Below are positions 42,398-52,144 of a stretch of 64,000 nt of DNA, piece by piece. Position numbers and translations under genes: made by a program. The DNA is taken from the NCBI GenBank assembly GCA_019090615.1, contig JAHRVQ010000053.1:1-64000 (forward strand). The letters are read 5' to 3'. How positions within the stretch are numbered: position 1 is the first letter of the stretch; each line of letters starts with the position of its first letter. The notes under the pieces are model-generated. The model saw nothing but the letters and a program-made list of their open reading frames with translations. It was not told the origin of the DNA and made no database searches. Source of the stretch: Pseudomonadales bacterium. GTDB taxonomy: Bacteria > Pseudomonadota > Gammaproteobacteria > Pseudomonadales > Azotimanducaceae.

Positions 42398-43308
42398 TGC
42401 GCCCGTGGATGGGCCTTATCGTAGACTGCGGCTAAATGTTGGAAATCCAGGTGAGTGTAAACCTGGGTGGTCGCAATATCAGAATGGCCGAGTAATTCCT
42501 GAACTGCCCGAAGGTCCTGGCTCGATTCCAGTAGATGGCTGGCAAATGAATGGCGCAACATATGGGGGTGAAGCTGACCAGCAATGCTATTTTGGTTGGC
42601 CCATAGACGTATCCTTTGCTGCACACAGCGAGGACTTATACGGCGTCCCCTCTGGCTTAAAAAAAGTGCTGATGGATCATGAATTGTCTGGCTTTGTTGG
42701 GGCAGTTTTATGCGCAGCAATAACCAGTTTGTTAGTGCCAGGTGGGCTTTTGAGCCGATGGGTAACAGGCGTTCCTTACTGCCCTTACCGCATACCTTGA
42801 TACTGCGGTCATCCAGGTTGAGATTATTAAGGTCTGTTGTTACCAGTTCATTTAGGCGTAACCCTGATGAGTAAAATAGCTCTATCATGGCCTTGTCTCT
42901 TACCGTATGCCAACTCATGGCAGGACTGTGCAAAAGTTGTGCTAGCTGATCTGGGTCAAGGGTTTTGGGCAGATTTTTGGGCGTTTTTGGTGCTCTAACG
43001 TCCAGTGCTGGGTTAGATTTACTATGCCCTTCTCTTATCAAATAATGATAAAAGGTGCGAATGGCCGATAAACGTCTTTGTTGTGTTTTGCCGGATAAAC
43101 CAGTTCGATGGTTATTGGCGACATACTGTCGAATTTGGAAACTGGCTAATAGTTGCCATTCGGCTACGCCAGCCTGGGTAAGGAATTCGCGCAGGTGGTT
43201 GAGGTCCTGACGATAACTCTTGATGGTATCGGCGGACAAACCCCGTTCATTTTTCAAGTGGCCAAGGAAATTATTAAGGAGATTTATCTGATTGTTGTTT
43301 TGCATCAA
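42373..43308 (-). CDS. xerC: Tyrosine recombinase XerC
   Basis: 311-aa site-specific recombinase that resolves chromosome dimers at dif with XerD and FtsK. An N-terminal SAM-like DNA-binding domain (about residues 8-95) precedes the catalytic domain. Catalytic residues are visible: Arg in YSSGLRLNE, Lys in GKGSKERLLP, HxxR in HMLRHSFASHLL, His in LLGHSDIATTQ and Tyr in VYTHL. The extreme C-terminus (KNHDKKQ) is coded by tandem repeats. Context DUF484-xerC-yigB marks it as the housekeeping Xer, not a mobile integrase. Confidence 0.95.
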   Translation of the reverse strand: MMQNNNQINLLNNFLGHLKNERGLSADTIKSYRQDLNHLREFLTQAGVAEWQLLASFQIRQYVANNHRTGLSGKTQQRRLSAIRTFYHYLIREGHSKSNPALDVRAPKTPKNLPKTLDPDQLAQLLHSPAMSWHTVRDKAMIELFYSSGLRLNELVTTDLNNLNLDDRSIKVCGKGSKERLLPIGSKAHLALTNWLLLRIKLPQQSQTIHDPSALFLSQRGRRISPRCVQQRIRLWANQNSIAGQLHPHMLRHSFASHLLESSQDLRAVQELLGHSDIATTQVYTHLDFQHLAAVYDKAHPRAQKNHDKKQ

Positions 43309-43317
43309 ATACCCAGT

Positions 43318-44028
43318 TTAATCAAGTGGGCTCAGAGATAGGTGATTTGGCAATAGCCGCGACAAAGCGTCGGCGACGAAATTGAAGAATAAAGTCCCCA
43401 TACCTGCTTCGAAATAGTGCGGGTCTTCGCTGCCGATAGCTAATAGTGCAATCTGTTGTTCGCCGTTTTTAATTGAAATAACTGCAGCCGATTTAACCTT
43501 GTTGCTTTGATGACGAAAAAGAAAATCTTGCTCTGACGGTCTGAGTATGCCGAGTGTTGGTTGCCTGCTTTTCATTAGGCCGGCAACGTACTCGCGAGCT
43601 GCAGCTTCGGAAACAATACTGGTGAAATGGTTTATTTGCCTGGCATTTTGGTCAAATGCGATCAGGCTATAGGCGGAACATTTAAATTCATGGCGGAAAT
43701 TATGCTCAAGGATTGAAAAAAAGTTGTGTTCGTCGGTGGCATCAATGAGGCTAAGAATGAGGTTTTGGCAGCGGCTGAAAATGAATTCATTAGTTTTGGC
43801 TGTTTCGATGAAGTTGCCTACTTTTTTCCTGAATTCACCATTACGCTCGCGTAATAATGACACCTGTTTTTCTAATAGAGAAATTGTGCCGTTTTTTTGG
43901 TGGGGCAGATGCATTTGTAGCAGCAGTGCATCTCGGTCGACAAAATAGGCAGGATTTTTTGCTAGATAATCGGCAATAGATTGTTCGTCAAGGTCGCTAG
44001 ATTTACTTTTTTTTGCTTTTATTATCAT
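43318..44028 (-). CDS. DUF484 (YigA-like) GAF-fold protein
   Basis: 236-aa cytoplasmic protein of the DUF484 family, coded between dapF and xerC in most gammaproteobacteria. The N-terminal DYLAKNPAYFVDRDALLLQM is the family hallmark and is followed by a coiled coil (about residues 50-75) and a GAF-like domain ending in FFNFVADALSRLLP. The function is unknown; conserved linkage to xerC is the main clue. Confidence 0.9.
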   Translation of the reverse strand: MIIKAKKSKSSDLDEQSIADYLAKNPAYFVDRDALLLQMHLPHQKNGTISLLEKQVSLLRERNGEFRKKVGNFIETAKTNEFIFSRCQNLILSLIDATDEHNFFSILEHNFRHEFKCSAYSLIAFDQNARQINHFTSIVSEAAAREYVAGLMKSRQPTLGILRPSEQDFLFRHQSNKVKSAAVISIKNGEQQIALLAIGSEDPHYFEAGMGTLFFNFVADALSRLLPNHLSLSPLD

Positions 44029-44092
44029 ATCTGTCAGTGATCTTTTTGTTATCGTTTGTTGTATTAGAGGGTTACATTAAACAGACGTGGCG

Positions 44093-44941
44093 CTAAATCT
44101 GCAATTGGCCCTCAAATACTCGATTGGCAGAGCCAGTCATCATAACTGGGCTGGCATCACCTTGCCATGTGATTTTTAGTTTGCCACCCTGCAAATTAAC
44201 TTCAACTGTTGCGTCCAATAAGCCCTGTAAACGACCTGCAACGACAGCCGCACAGGCACCAGTACCGCAAGCACTGGTTTCTCCCACGCCTCTCTCAAAG
44301 ACCCGTAGAGCGATTTTTTTGCGGCTAAGTATTTGCATGAAGCCAACGTTGACCCGTTGCGGAAAGCGGGGATGTTTTTCAATAATGGCACCAGTTTTAT
44401 TGACCGGTGCAGTTGTAACGTCATCGACAATTGTTACTGCATGGGGGTTACCCATACCAACACTGGCAATATTTATGGTTTGGGTGGTGTTGGTCGTTGG
44501 TTGATTGAGTATTAGCTCATAAAGTACGGCTGGGTTTTCTGCCATAAAAGGAATCTTATCGGGCTGTAATATAGGGTTGCCCATATTTACACATATATTT
44601 CCGTCTTGTTCGAGCTGACACTCAATAATACCGGTATTGGTTTCTAACTTAATTTTTGTCTTTGTGGTCAACCCATGGTCACGTACAAAACGTAAAAAAC
44701 ATCGAGCACCATTGCCACATTGCTCGGCTTCAGTGCCGTCTGCATTAAATATTCTGTATTTGAAATCGACGTCTGGATTATCAGGCGGTTCAACCAGTAG
44801 CAGTTGATCAAAGCCAATACCTAGCCTACGATCAGCAAGGCTTTGAATAAGCTTTGGTCGAATGATGACATTCTGACTAATGAGATCAAGTAACACAAAG
44901 TCGTTACCCAGGCCGTGCATCTTTGTAAATTGGAGCAGCAT
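44093..44941 (-). CDS. dapF: Diaminopimelate epimerase
   Basis: 282-aa cofactor-independent epimerase interconverting LL- and meso-diaminopimelate for lysine and peptidoglycan. Both catalytic cysteines are present, in [14 protein letters not shown] and [13 protein letters not shown]. Length matches E. coli DapF (274 aa). It lies downstream of lysA on the same strand, across a 173-bp spacer without a clear terminator. Confidence 0.96.
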   Translation of the reverse strand: MLLQFTKMHGLGNDFVLLDLISQNVIIRPKLIQSLADRRLGIGFDQLLLVEPPDNPDVDFKYRIFNADGTEAEQCGNGARCFLRFVRDHGLTTKTKIKLETNTGIIECQLEQDGNICVNMGNPILQPDKIPFMAENPAVLYELILNQPTTNTTQTINIASVGMGNPHAVTIVDDVTTAPVNKTGAIIEKHPRFPQRVNVGFMQILSRKKIALRVFERGVGETSACGTGACAAVVAGRLQGLLDATVEVNLQGGKLKITWQGDASPVMMTGSANRVFEGQLQI

Positions 44942-45114
44942 GATTAACTCAGATTACCTTTGAGGTTGATGGCGGTAAATTTACCGATATTGCAGCAGGT
45001 GCTGTAGAGCCATACCCCTGCGCCAGGTGTTTGCGCAGCGCTGATTAAGACCGATAGAGGCTAATACAGTGTTTAATCACCGCCGCCCAATTAATCGGGG
45101 TTTCTTTGGGTGAT

Positions 45115-46362
45115 TCACGGTGTAAATTTATATTCTAACCGCATTTGGTCCTGTATAGATTCTCTTTCTCGAATGCAGTGTGCGGTTGCGCCATTAACCA
45201 TTATTTCGGCGGCTTTATTTCGACTATTGTAATTGGAGCTCATTACAAAGCCATAGGCGCCGGCGGAATGAATCGCGACCAGATCGTTCTGGTCAATTTC
45301 CAGCGCCCTGTCCTTTGCCAGAGTATCTCCTGTTTCGCACACTGGGCCAACAAGGTCTAATTGTTCCGTTTTACCTGTTGGTTGCTTAATGCTGGAGACG
45401 GCCTGCCAGGATTGATACAAGGTGGGTCGAATAAGATCGTTCATTGCGGCGTCAATTATGGCAAAATTTTTGCCTTCATTGGTCTTTTTATGGATGACAC
45501 GGGAAAGTAACAAACCTGCATTGGCGACAATATACCGGCCTGGTTCGAATAATAGCTGATGTGTTCTATGGCCAAGGCTTTGTAAAATTGCTGCAGAGTA
45601 TTCGCCAATATCGATAGTTTCTTCATTCTGATATTGAACGCCAATACCACCACCCAGGTCGATATGCTGGAGTTTGATATCCTGTCGTTCGAGTAAATCA
45701 ACCAGTTCCAGGATTCGTTCTAGTGCTTCCAGAAAAGGCCCAAGTTCTGTGATTTGAGACCCAATATGACAATCGATACCAAGGATATCAATATGTTTCA
45801 TGGCCTTTGCACGGGCATACATTTTTAACGCTTCAGAGACGGAAACACCAAATTTGTTTTCTTTTAAGCCCGTTGAGATATACGGATGGGTTTTTGCATC
45901 GACATCAGGATTGACTCGGATTGAAATGGGCGCCCTGGTATTGGATGCGGCTGCTAGTCGATTAACCTGGGTTAATTCGCTATCAGATTCGATATTGAAA
46001 CAACCGATGCCTGCCTCAAGGCTTTGGGTTATTTCCCAGTCAAGTTTACCTACACCAGAAAATACTACGCTGCCTGGGTTAGCACCTGCCTTTAATACGC
46101 GGGTAAGTTCTCCGCCCGATACAATATCAAAACCGGCGCCAAGGGAATTTAGTAATGTGAGTACGCCAAGATTTGAATTGGCTTTTACGGCATAACAAAT
46201 TTGATGTTTATGGGTGGCGAAAGCATCGCTAAAACGCTGATATGCTTCAGTGATGGCAGCACAGGAATAAACAAAAGTGGGCGTGCCGTAAGTTTCAGCT
46301 ATTTCACTGAGGGCAACCTGCTCGGCAAAAAGCTCATCGTTTTGGTAGGTAAAAGGATTCAT
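45115..46362 (-). CDS. lysA: Diaminopimelate decarboxylase
   Basis: 415-aa PLP enzyme that makes lysine from meso-diaminopimelate. The PLP lysine is in ICYAVKANSNLGVL, HIGSQITELGPFLEAL is a substrate/PLP stretch, and GPVCETGDTLAKDR carries the catalytic Cys. LysA converts the product of the neighbouring DapF. It is 12 bp downstream of lptM. Confidence 0.96.
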   Translation of the reverse strand: MNPFTYQNDELFAEQVALSEIAETYGTPTFVYSCAAITEAYQRFSDAFATHKHQICYAVKANSNLGVLTLLNSLGAGFDIVSGGELTRVLKAGANPGSVVFSGVGKLDWEITQSLEAGIGCFNIESDSELTQVNRLAAASNTRAPISIRVNPDVDAKTHPYISTGLKENKFGVSVSEALKMYARAKAMKHIDILGIDCHIGSQITELGPFLEALERILELVDLLERQDIKLQHIDLGGGIGVQYQNEETIDIGEYSAAILQSLGHRTHQLLFEPGRYIVANAGLLLSRVIHKKTNEGKNFAIIDAAMNDLIRPTLYQSWQAVSSIKQPTGKTEQLDLVGPVCETGDTLAKDRALEIDQNDLVAIHSAGAYGFVMSSNYNSRNKAAEIMVNGATAHCIRERESIQDQMRLEYKFTP

Positions 46363-46374
46363 GGTTGCTGTTAC

Positions 46375-46620
46375 TCAAATGATAGGTGGCTGGTTTTCTT
46401 GACGATATTCTTTTTGACGATATTCTTTTTGAAGATATTGGGGAGGAGAAAAAGTATCAATTATATTGGCGCTGCCAGGCAACTGACTGTGCGGTGTTGT
46501 ATAGAGGGCGGGTGTGCCTTGTACTATGCTCAGTGGTTGGGGTTTTGGTAAAAACAAGGGACCTTTCTGACCACAACCAGCTAGTAGAATAAGACAACAT
46601 ACCTGTGTTAATAAACGCAT
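46375..46620 (-). CDS. lptM: LPS-assembly lipoprotein LptM (YifL/LppL)
   Basis: 81-aa lipoprotein with lipobox LLAGC and the conserved GQKGPLFLP right after the lipidated Cys, the LptM signature. LptM binds the LptD/LptE translocon and aids LptD disulfide maturation. The C-terminal tail carries an in-frame 15-bp duplication coding QKEYRQKEYRQ. The gene leads the lptM-lysA-dapF run and diverges from cyaY. Confidence 0.9.
   Translation of the reverse strand: MRLLTQVCCLILLAGCGQKGPLFLPKPQPLSIVQGTPALYTTPHSQLPGSANIIDTFSPPQYLQKEYRQKEYRQENQPPII
46401..46440. repeat. 15-bp tandem repeat in the 3' end of lptM
   Basis: GACGATATTCTTTTT twice (46401-46415, 46416-46430), then a partial third unit GAAGATATTG. 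In frame with lptM, it codes the repeated KEYRQ in the tail. Confidence 0.9.
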
Positions 46621-46751
46621 TATGCGTGAATCCGTGTTAATTGGGGTAGCGAGTATACGCCCAGTTCATTAGGCGTGAAAGGAGGTTTTTTTTGCTAAGC
46701 TAGTCCGTGATAGGACTAATTGCCGAACTGCAGAAGAGCTGGAATAACGTT

Positions 46752-47180
46752 ATGCAAGATTTAGAATTTCAAAACCGAGTTGACTGTATCGTCGAGCTGA
46801 TTGAAGATCAGCTCGACGAATTTGAGGAGGATCTGGATATTGATTCATCTAATGGGCTGCTGAAGATTGTATTTCCTGACCAGTCGAGCCTGATCCTCAG
46901 CCGGCAGATTGCCAACCATGAAATATGGATAGCTGCAAGTTCAGGCGGGTTTCATTGTGGCTACGATAATGTCGATGTTAAAGGTCATGATCTGGGTCGA
47001 GATGATGTAAACGATTTGACCAACGATTTGACCAACGATTTGACCAACAATGCTGCGCCGAGGGTTGCTCAGCAGGACTGGTTTTGTCGAACAACAGCTG
47101 AAACCTTGTCGACCCTGTTGAGCAGGCTGATAGGGACACAATTGAACCGCGCAGTGCAGATAAGGACAACTGAGGACTAA
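46752..47180 (+). CDS. cyaY: Iron-sulfur assembly protein CyaY (bacterial frataxin)
   Basis: 142 aa from ATG 46752 (MQDLEFQNRV). Acidic helix 1 (IVELIEDQLDEFEEDLDI) binds iron and IscS, and the beta-sheet includes EIWIAASSGGFHCGYDN and DWFCRTT. Between two strands there is an unusual insertion of about 30 residues containing three copies of NDLT from a 12-bp tandem repeat, so the protein is longer than typical CyaY (about 106 aa). The core is otherwise intact. CyaY lies next to lysA in many gammaproteobacteria. Confidence 0.88.
   Translation: MQDLEFQNRVDCIVELIEDQLDEFEEDLDIDSSNGLLKIVFPDQSSLILSRQIANHEIWIAASSGGFHCGYDNVDVKGHDLGRDDVNDLTNDLTNDLTNNAAPRVAQQDWFCRTTAETLSTLLSRLIGTQLNRAVQIRTTED
47010..47045 (+). 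repeat. 12-bp tandem repeat x3 inside cyaY
   Basis: AACGATTTGACC is repeated three times without mismatch (47010, 47022, 47034), in frame, coding NDLT three times in a loop insertion. Confidence 0.95.
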
Positions 47181-47262
47181 CTGCAAGTGCAGTTAGTCAG
47201 GGAAGTGCCGTAAATGGGGCCGATAAATCTTAACCAGAGAATGGACTTTAAGCAGTGGTCCG

Positions 47263-48657
47263 TTACCGATTGCTGATTTTATTCCGTGCTCTTTGAATGG
47301 CAAGCCGGACCTGATCGGGGTTGGTGCCCCCTAGGTGGTTACGGGCCTTGACGGAACCTTCAAGGGTGAGTATTTCGAACACATCCTGGTCAATTAGTAT
47401 TGATGCCTGTTGTAGTTCGTCGAGAGTGAGTTCAGAGAGGTCAACGGTACGTTTTATAGCAAGGCCGACCAGTTTGCCGACAACATCGTGAGCATCTCTA
47501 AACGGCAGACCTTTTTTCACCAGGTAATCTGCCAGATCTGTGGCGGTGGCGTAGCCTTTCATCGCTGCGTTGCGCATATTAGTGGGCCTGGTCACTATGG
47601 CGGGCACCATGTCAACGAATGCTGTAAGACAATCGGCCAGTGTATTAACCACGTCAAACAAGGGTTCTTTGTCTTCCTGATTGTCTTTGTTGTAGGCTAA
47701 AGGTTGCGCTTTCATCAGGGTTAAAAGCGCAGTAAGACTGCCAAAAACCCGTGCTGATTTTCCGCGTACAAGTTCAGGGACGTCAGGGTTCTTTTTTTGC
47801 GGCATAATTGAGGAGCCAGTGCAAAACCGGTCTGGCAGCTCAATAAATTCAAACTGCGATGACGACCAGAGAATCATTTCTTCTGACCAGCGTGATAAAT
47901 GCATCATTAGAATGCTGGCAAAAGCTGTGAATTCAATAGCAAAATCGCGGTCACTGACGGCATCAAGGGAATTCTCCGCCAGGGCGTCAAAATTAAGTAT
48001 TTTTGCTGTTAATTGTCGGTCGATTGGAAAGGTTGTACCTGCCAATGCAGCTGCGCCTAACGGCAGGATGTTAACTCTGGCCCGACAATCCTGTAGGCGG
48101 CCATAATCGCGTTCTAACATTTCATTCCAGGCCATCATATGATGGCCAAAGGTAATTGGCTGGGCTACCTGCAAGTGGGTCATGCCCGGTAAAATGGTGT
48201 CCGCTTCACGTTCTGCTAACGCCACTATGCCCTTTTGCAAGTTGGTGATTAGTAGAGCAATAAGGTCAATTTTGTCTCGCAGGTATAAACGAATATCTGT
48301 TGCTACCTGGTCATTTCGAGAGCGACCTGTATGTAGCTTTTTACCAACATCACCTATTTTATCGGTGAGTGCTTTTTCGATATTCATATGTACATCTTCA
48401 AGGCTGACAGACCAGTTAAAGCGGTTGGCCAATATATCGTCGTGGATTTGTTCAAGACCGATTTTTATCTGGCTGACTTCATCTGCCGTGAGTACCCCTA
48501 CAGCCTCTAACATGGTGGCATGGGCGATTGAGCCCTGGATGTCGTAGCTTGCCAGTTGTTGGTCGAAACTAACTGAGGCGGTGAAAGTTTCAACGAACTC
48601 ATCTGTCGCCTCGGTAAACCGGCCGTCCCAGAGTTTTTTGTCCTGCTTATCTGTCAT
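47263..48657 (-). CDS. argH: Argininosuccinate lyase
   Basis: 464-aa tetrameric enzyme splitting argininosuccinate into arginine and fumarate. The fumarase-superfamily signature [12 protein letters not shown] is intact, as are [12 protein letters not shown] and [15 protein letters not shown]. The length matches E. coli (457 aa). It diverges from algZ across a 296-bp spacer holding no gene, as in Pseudomonas. Confidence 0.97.
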   Translation of the reverse strand: MTDKQDKKLWDGRFTEATDEFVETFTASVSFDQQLASYDIQGSIAHATMLEAVGVLTADEVSQIKIGLEQIHDDILANRFNWSVSLEDVHMNIEKALTDKIGDVGKKLHTGRSRNDQVATDIRLYLRDKIDLIALLITNLQKGIVALAEREADTILPGMTHLQVAQPITFGHHMMAWNEMLERDYGRLQDCRARVNILPLGAAALAGTTFPIDRQLTAKILNFDALAENSLDAVSDRDFAIEFTAFASILMMHLSRWSEEMILWSSSQFEFIELPDRFCTGSSIMPQKKNPDVPELVRGKSARVFGSLTALLTLMKAQPLAYNKDNQEDKEPLFDVVNTLADCLTAFVDMVPAIVTRPTNMRNAAMKGYATATDLADYLVKKGLPFRDAHDVVGKLVGLAIKRTVDLSELTLDELQQASILIDQDVFEILTLEGSVKARNHLGGTNPDQVRLAIQRARNKISNR

Positions 48658-48953
48658 TCGTCTGTTATTCCTGAATATGCTGCTTTGAAGTTACTGTTTC
48701 GAGCTTCTTGTTACGCGCTTTTTGTTACGAGATGCGGAAGCGCTGATTAGGTGCTGATTTTTGGCAAGGGCTAAGCTAATCGCTGGGAGGGTAATTGCCA
48801 ATATGCTATATATTTGCAATGTTCTGCACAGTGATTAAAGGCCTTGTTGGTATAAATAGGACTTAATCAGAGATTCTAGAGATATAAATTATCTTCTACG
48901 ATTATAACAGCATGCGAGAATACTATTGCGCAGTAAAAAATTAGGTAATTAAA

Positions 48954-49997
48954 ATGAGTCAAAAAGAACAAGAAGAGGATTTTTTCTTACCTGATCTGTG
49001 TGAGGCGCAAAGTATACTATTTTTGGTGCTAGTAACCGAATTGCTGGTTTTTGTTCTTATATTGGCAGAATCACGATTAGTTAATTTTGACTGGGTGGCT
49101 CTGGCTCTAACTTCATTATTTGTGCAGTGGATTGTACTTACATCCGCAGCGGTACTATGTAACTTTAGGCCGCTGTTGTTGAAGATGAGCATAGCCGTCG
49201 CTACTGCATCCGGTTATGCCGTGATTTTGCTGCTAACAGTCATATTTAGCCTGTTGGCAGAGTGGGTCAGGTATGACCGATTAGGCGAATGGAATGCTTC
49301 CGGCATTGGATATCTCGGACGAAATTTGATCATCGCATCGATAATGACAGGTATAGCGTTTCGATACTTTTTTCTCCAGCATCAGTTGCGGCAACAGGAA
49401 AAGGCAGAACTTAATTCGCGTATCCAGGCTTTGCAATCTCGTATCAGGCCACATTTTTTATTTAATTCGATGAATATCATTGCTAGTTTAATCGGTGTAG
49501 ACCCGGACACCGCCGAGGAAGTGGTCGAAGATCTTTCAGTATTATTCAGAGCCTCGCTGAATGATCTTAGTGATCGACCGGTAAGTTTGGCGGAGGAATT
49601 AGATCTATGCAGTAAATATGTGCATATAGAAAGCCTGCGGTTAGATGACAGGCTTAATGTTGAATGGCAGGTGAATGTCGATGCCAACACTGTGAGGATA
49701 CCGCTATTAACGTTGCAGCCACTATTGGAGAATGCAATTTATCATGGGATTCAGCCCTTGCAAAAGGGTGGCACGGTATCGGTCAATATTGATGTCAAAA
49801 AGGATAGTCTGTTTATAGTAATAAAAAACCCAGTGCCGACCAGTGAATTTTCTTATACCGGCGGTAACCGCATGGCGATGGATAATATTCGTCGTAGACT
49901 GGAAGCAATTTATGGTCCAGAGGCTAAACTATTTTCAGAGGCAAGAGAAACTACCTTTCAAACAACCATAAGCTATCCTTTAAAAGAGAAGTCTTAG
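48954..49997 (+). CDS. algZ: LytS/AlgZ-type sensor histidine kinase
   Basis: 347 aa: about four N-terminal membrane helices (residues 15-145), a short coiled coil, then a PF06580 kinase. The phospho-acceptor region is SRIRPHFLFNSMNIIASL and the ATPase N-box is LQPLLENAIYHGIQP. In P. aeruginosa AlgZ (FimS) works with AlgR on twitching motility and virulence. The G-boxes of typical HATPase domains are short, as in that family. It is followed by algR across 165 bases. Confidence 0.88.
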   Translation: MSQKEQEEDFFLPDLCEAQSILFLVLVTELLVFVLILAESRLVNFDWVALALTSLFVQWIVLTSAAVLCNFRPLLLKMSIAVATASGYAVILLLTVIFSLLAEWVRYDRLGEWNASGIGYLGRNLIIASIMTGIAFRYFFLQHQLRQQEKAELNSRIQALQSRIRPHFLFNSMNIIASLIGVDPDTAEEVVEDLSVLFRASLNDLSDRPVSLAEELDLCSKYVHIESLRLDDRLNVEWQVNVDANTVRIPLLTLQPLLENAIYHGIQPLQKGGTVSVNIDVKKDSLFIVIKNPVPTSEFSYTGGNRMAMDNIRRRLEAIYGPEAKLFSEARETTFQTTISYPLKEKS

Positions 49998-50162
49998 TTG
50001 TGGATAAGTGTGACAGGGTTCACAAGTATGGGATTAGAATTTAATATTCCGACGAATTTGTGCTGTACGTCGCAGAATTGTGGGAAAAACCGAGTAATTT
50101 TAGATACGTTGAGCTGATAGTGGCTCCGAAGTTTGAAATTCTTGAGAGAGGTTTTGTTACCC

Positions 50163-50903
50163 ATGAAGGTGCTAGTAGTTGACGACGAAAAATTGGCCCG
50201 TGAACGTCTTATTCGTATGGTAAGCACGCTTGATACTTACGACGTGGTTGGCGAAGCAGGAAATGGCGATGAAGCCATCCGCAAGACACTCGAATTTGAG
50301 CCTGATATTGTATTACTTGATATCAGGATGCCGGGCACCGATGGCCTGGAAGTCGGTCATCAGATTGCAGATTTACCGTCACCACCTGCTGTGGTTTTTT
50401 GCACCGCTTATAGTGAGCATGCAGTGGAAGCGTTCGATGTTAATGCGGCGGGTTATTTGCTTAAGCCAGTTCGTCGAGAAGCGCTGGTTGATACGCTAGC
50501 AAAAATTGGTCGGGTGAATAAATTGCAAGAGAAGGCGATGGGGGTCGAGGAAGAATTACCCAAAAACCGTGCTCGGACACATATTAGCGCGAAAACCCGT
50601 CGTGGCATTGAGTTGATTCCACTTTCAGATGTACGTTTTTTTCAGGCCGATCATAAATATGTGACCGTCAGGCATGAATTAGGCGAAGTGCTGATCGACG
50701 ACACCTTGCGTGATCTGGAAGATGAATTTGGCGATCGATTAGTCAGGATTCATCGTAATGCTTTGGTCATGATGGATCATCTGGAAGGTTTGGAGCGAGA
50801 CCCTAGAGGTCATTATCGGGTTAGAATGCGCGGCGTAGAAGACAGGTTGGACGTAAGTCGCAGGCATGTTTCTGGGTTACGACGGCTAGTCCAGTCTATG
50901 TAA
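50163..50903 (+). CDS. algR: LytTR response regulator AlgR
   Basis: 246 aa from ATG 50163 (MKVLVVDDEK), two short of P. aeruginosa AlgR (248 aa). The receiver domain has phospho-acceptor Asp53 in IVLLDIRMPG, with Thr/Lys switch residues in FCTAYSEHAVEA and LLKPVRREA. The C-terminal LytTR DNA-binding domain starts near residue 140 and has FFQADHKYVTVRHE and RIHRNALVMM. It pairs with the upstream kinase. The AlgU-like promoter at 32390 hints that envelope-stress control, typical of the Pseudomonas Alg system, exists here too. Confidence 0.92.
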   Translation: MKVLVVDDEKLARERLIRMVSTLDTYDVVGEAGNGDEAIRKTLEFEPDIVLLDIRMPGTDGLEVGHQIADLPSPPAVVFCTAYSEHAVEAFDVNAAGYLLKPVRREALVDTLAKIGRVNKLQEKAMGVEEELPKNRARTHISAKTRRGIELIPLSDVRFFQADHKYVTVRHELGEVLIDDTLRDLEDEFGDRLVRIHRNALVMMDHLEGLERDPRGHYRVRMRGVEDRLDVSRRHVSGLRRLVQSM

Positions 50904-50932
50904 AGACGAGGTAAAGAAGGGGTAAAGAAGAG
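50900..50932. repeat. 11-bp tandem repeat x3 at the algR stop
   Basis: GTAAAGACGAG, GTAAAGAAGGG and GTAAAGAAGAG follow one another from 50900. The first unit contains the algR TAA stop. Confidence 0.85.
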
Positions 50933-51010
50933 TTTGAATCTCTTTATTCTTAATTGAGTAGGAGAGTTTTAATAGCAGAAGCCAGTTTTTGCTAAAATTG
51001 ATAGAATAAG

Positions 51011-51034
51011 GCGGCTATAATAGCCGCTTTTTTT
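51011..51034 (+). terminator. Rho-independent terminator between algR and hemC
   Basis: GCGGCTA / TAGCCGC (7 bp) with loop TAA, followed by seven Ts up to 51034. hemC begins right after it, so hemC either has its own start signal within algR-hemC DNA or depends on readthrough. Confidence 0.88.
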
Positions 51035-51052
51035 ATGGTGAATCATAGGATT

Positions 51053-51973
51053 ATGGTTAATAGGATACGGCTTGCTACTAGGCAAAGTAGCCTCGCAATG
51101 TGGCAGGCCAACCATGTTAAGGCAAAGCTTGAAATTGCACACCCGGGGCTGGTGGTTGAAATTGTTGGCATGACCACCGAAGGTGACCGTAATAAGCACT
51201 CTCCTTTGAGTCAGATGGGGGGCAAAGGCGTATTTGTTAAAGAATTGGAGAGTGCGCTTATAGAGGGGCGTGCCGATATTGCTGTGCACTCGATGAAAGA
51301 CGTGCCAGCACAATTACCGGCCGATCTACAGATTAGCGCAATTTGTGAACGTGAAGACCCAAGAGATGCTCTGGTTTGTACAAAGTTTAATAGTTTTAGC
51401 GCGTTGCCCGCAGGGGCACGTATCGGTTCATCTAGTCTAAGGCGTCGACTGCAATTGAAGCAGGCTAGAGCCGATCTGTTATATCAGGATTTGCGTGGTA
51501 ATGTGGGCACCAGAATAAATAAACTGGATGAAGGGCTTTTTGACGGGATTATCCTGGCGGCAGCTGGTTTGAAACGTCTGGGCCTGGCTGAAAGAATTAC
51601 AGAGTCAATTTCTACTGCGGTGAGTATTCCAGCAGCAGGACAGGGAGCCGTTGGTATTGAGTGCTCGGCTAACAATGTCGATGTCATAGCGCTTCTGCAG
51701 GCAATTAACCATGTTGATAGTTTCGAATGTGTTAGTTGTGAACGTGAAATTAGCACTGGGTTAGGCGCGAATTGTAATTTACCGATTGCAGCCTATGCAG
51801 AGCTAGATAAGGGTCAAATGAGCCTGGCAACGTATATTAGTGACGCGGACGGGAAGCACAGTCTTCGTTTATCCGCCAATGGGGAGCGTCAAGAGGGGAT
51901 CGAGATGGCGCGGAATCTGATAGAAAAATTGTTGTCACAGGGTGCAAGAGAGCTTATTAGCACGCATTCATAG
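51053..51973 (+). CDS. hemC: Hydroxymethylbilane synthase (porphobilinogen deaminase)
   Basis: 306 aa from ATG 51053 (MVNRIRLATRQSSLAMW); ATG 51035 is an in-frame alternative. It polymerises four porphobilinogens. The cofactor-carrying Cys is in LGANCNLPIAAYAEL. Conserved HSMKDVP and IGSSSLRRRLQL are present. A terminator ends just before the gene, so it may have a short leader. It starts the hemC-hemD-hemX-hemY order. Confidence 0.96.
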   Translation: MVNRIRLATRQSSLAMWQANHVKAKLEIAHPGLVVEIVGMTTEGDRNKHSPLSQMGGKGVFVKELESALIEGRADIAVHSMKDVPAQLPADLQISAICEREDPRDALVCTKFNSFSALPAGARIGSSSLRRRLQLKQARADLLYQDLRGNVGTRINKLDEGLFDGIILAAAGLKRLGLAERITESISTAVSIPAAGQGAVGIECSANNVDVIALLQAINHVDSFECVSCEREISTGLGANCNLPIAAYAELDKGQMSLATYISDADGKHSLRLSANGERQEGIEMARNLIEKLLSQGARELISTHS

Positions 51974-52144
51974 TTTTTTGTTGCGTCATTTATCAGCGAG
52001 TCATTTGCTGTTGATTCGTTGTCTTCTGTTACCTTCTGTTGCCTTTAGTTGTGTCGGTTTCTAAAATCTATCGGCACTATGGAATAAAAATTTTAGAATT
52101 AATAGAATGCCCGTGTTTTCCTTTTTAATATCAGTCAATTTGTC

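Noticed and set aside
42373-43308. XerC as a phage or integron integrase
   Set aside because: Its neighbours (DUF484, dapF, yigB) are the standard chromosomal xerC context, and no att-like repeats or mobile genes are nearby.
44942-45114. Lysine riboswitch between lysA and dapF
   Set aside because: The spacer is downstream of lysA and only shows a 6-bp CTGCGC/GCGCAG stem. No lysine-riboswitch core was recognised.
51974-52144. CTTCTGTT-type repeats after hemC
   Set aside because: Copies are imperfect and short, so I did not count them among the tandem duplications.
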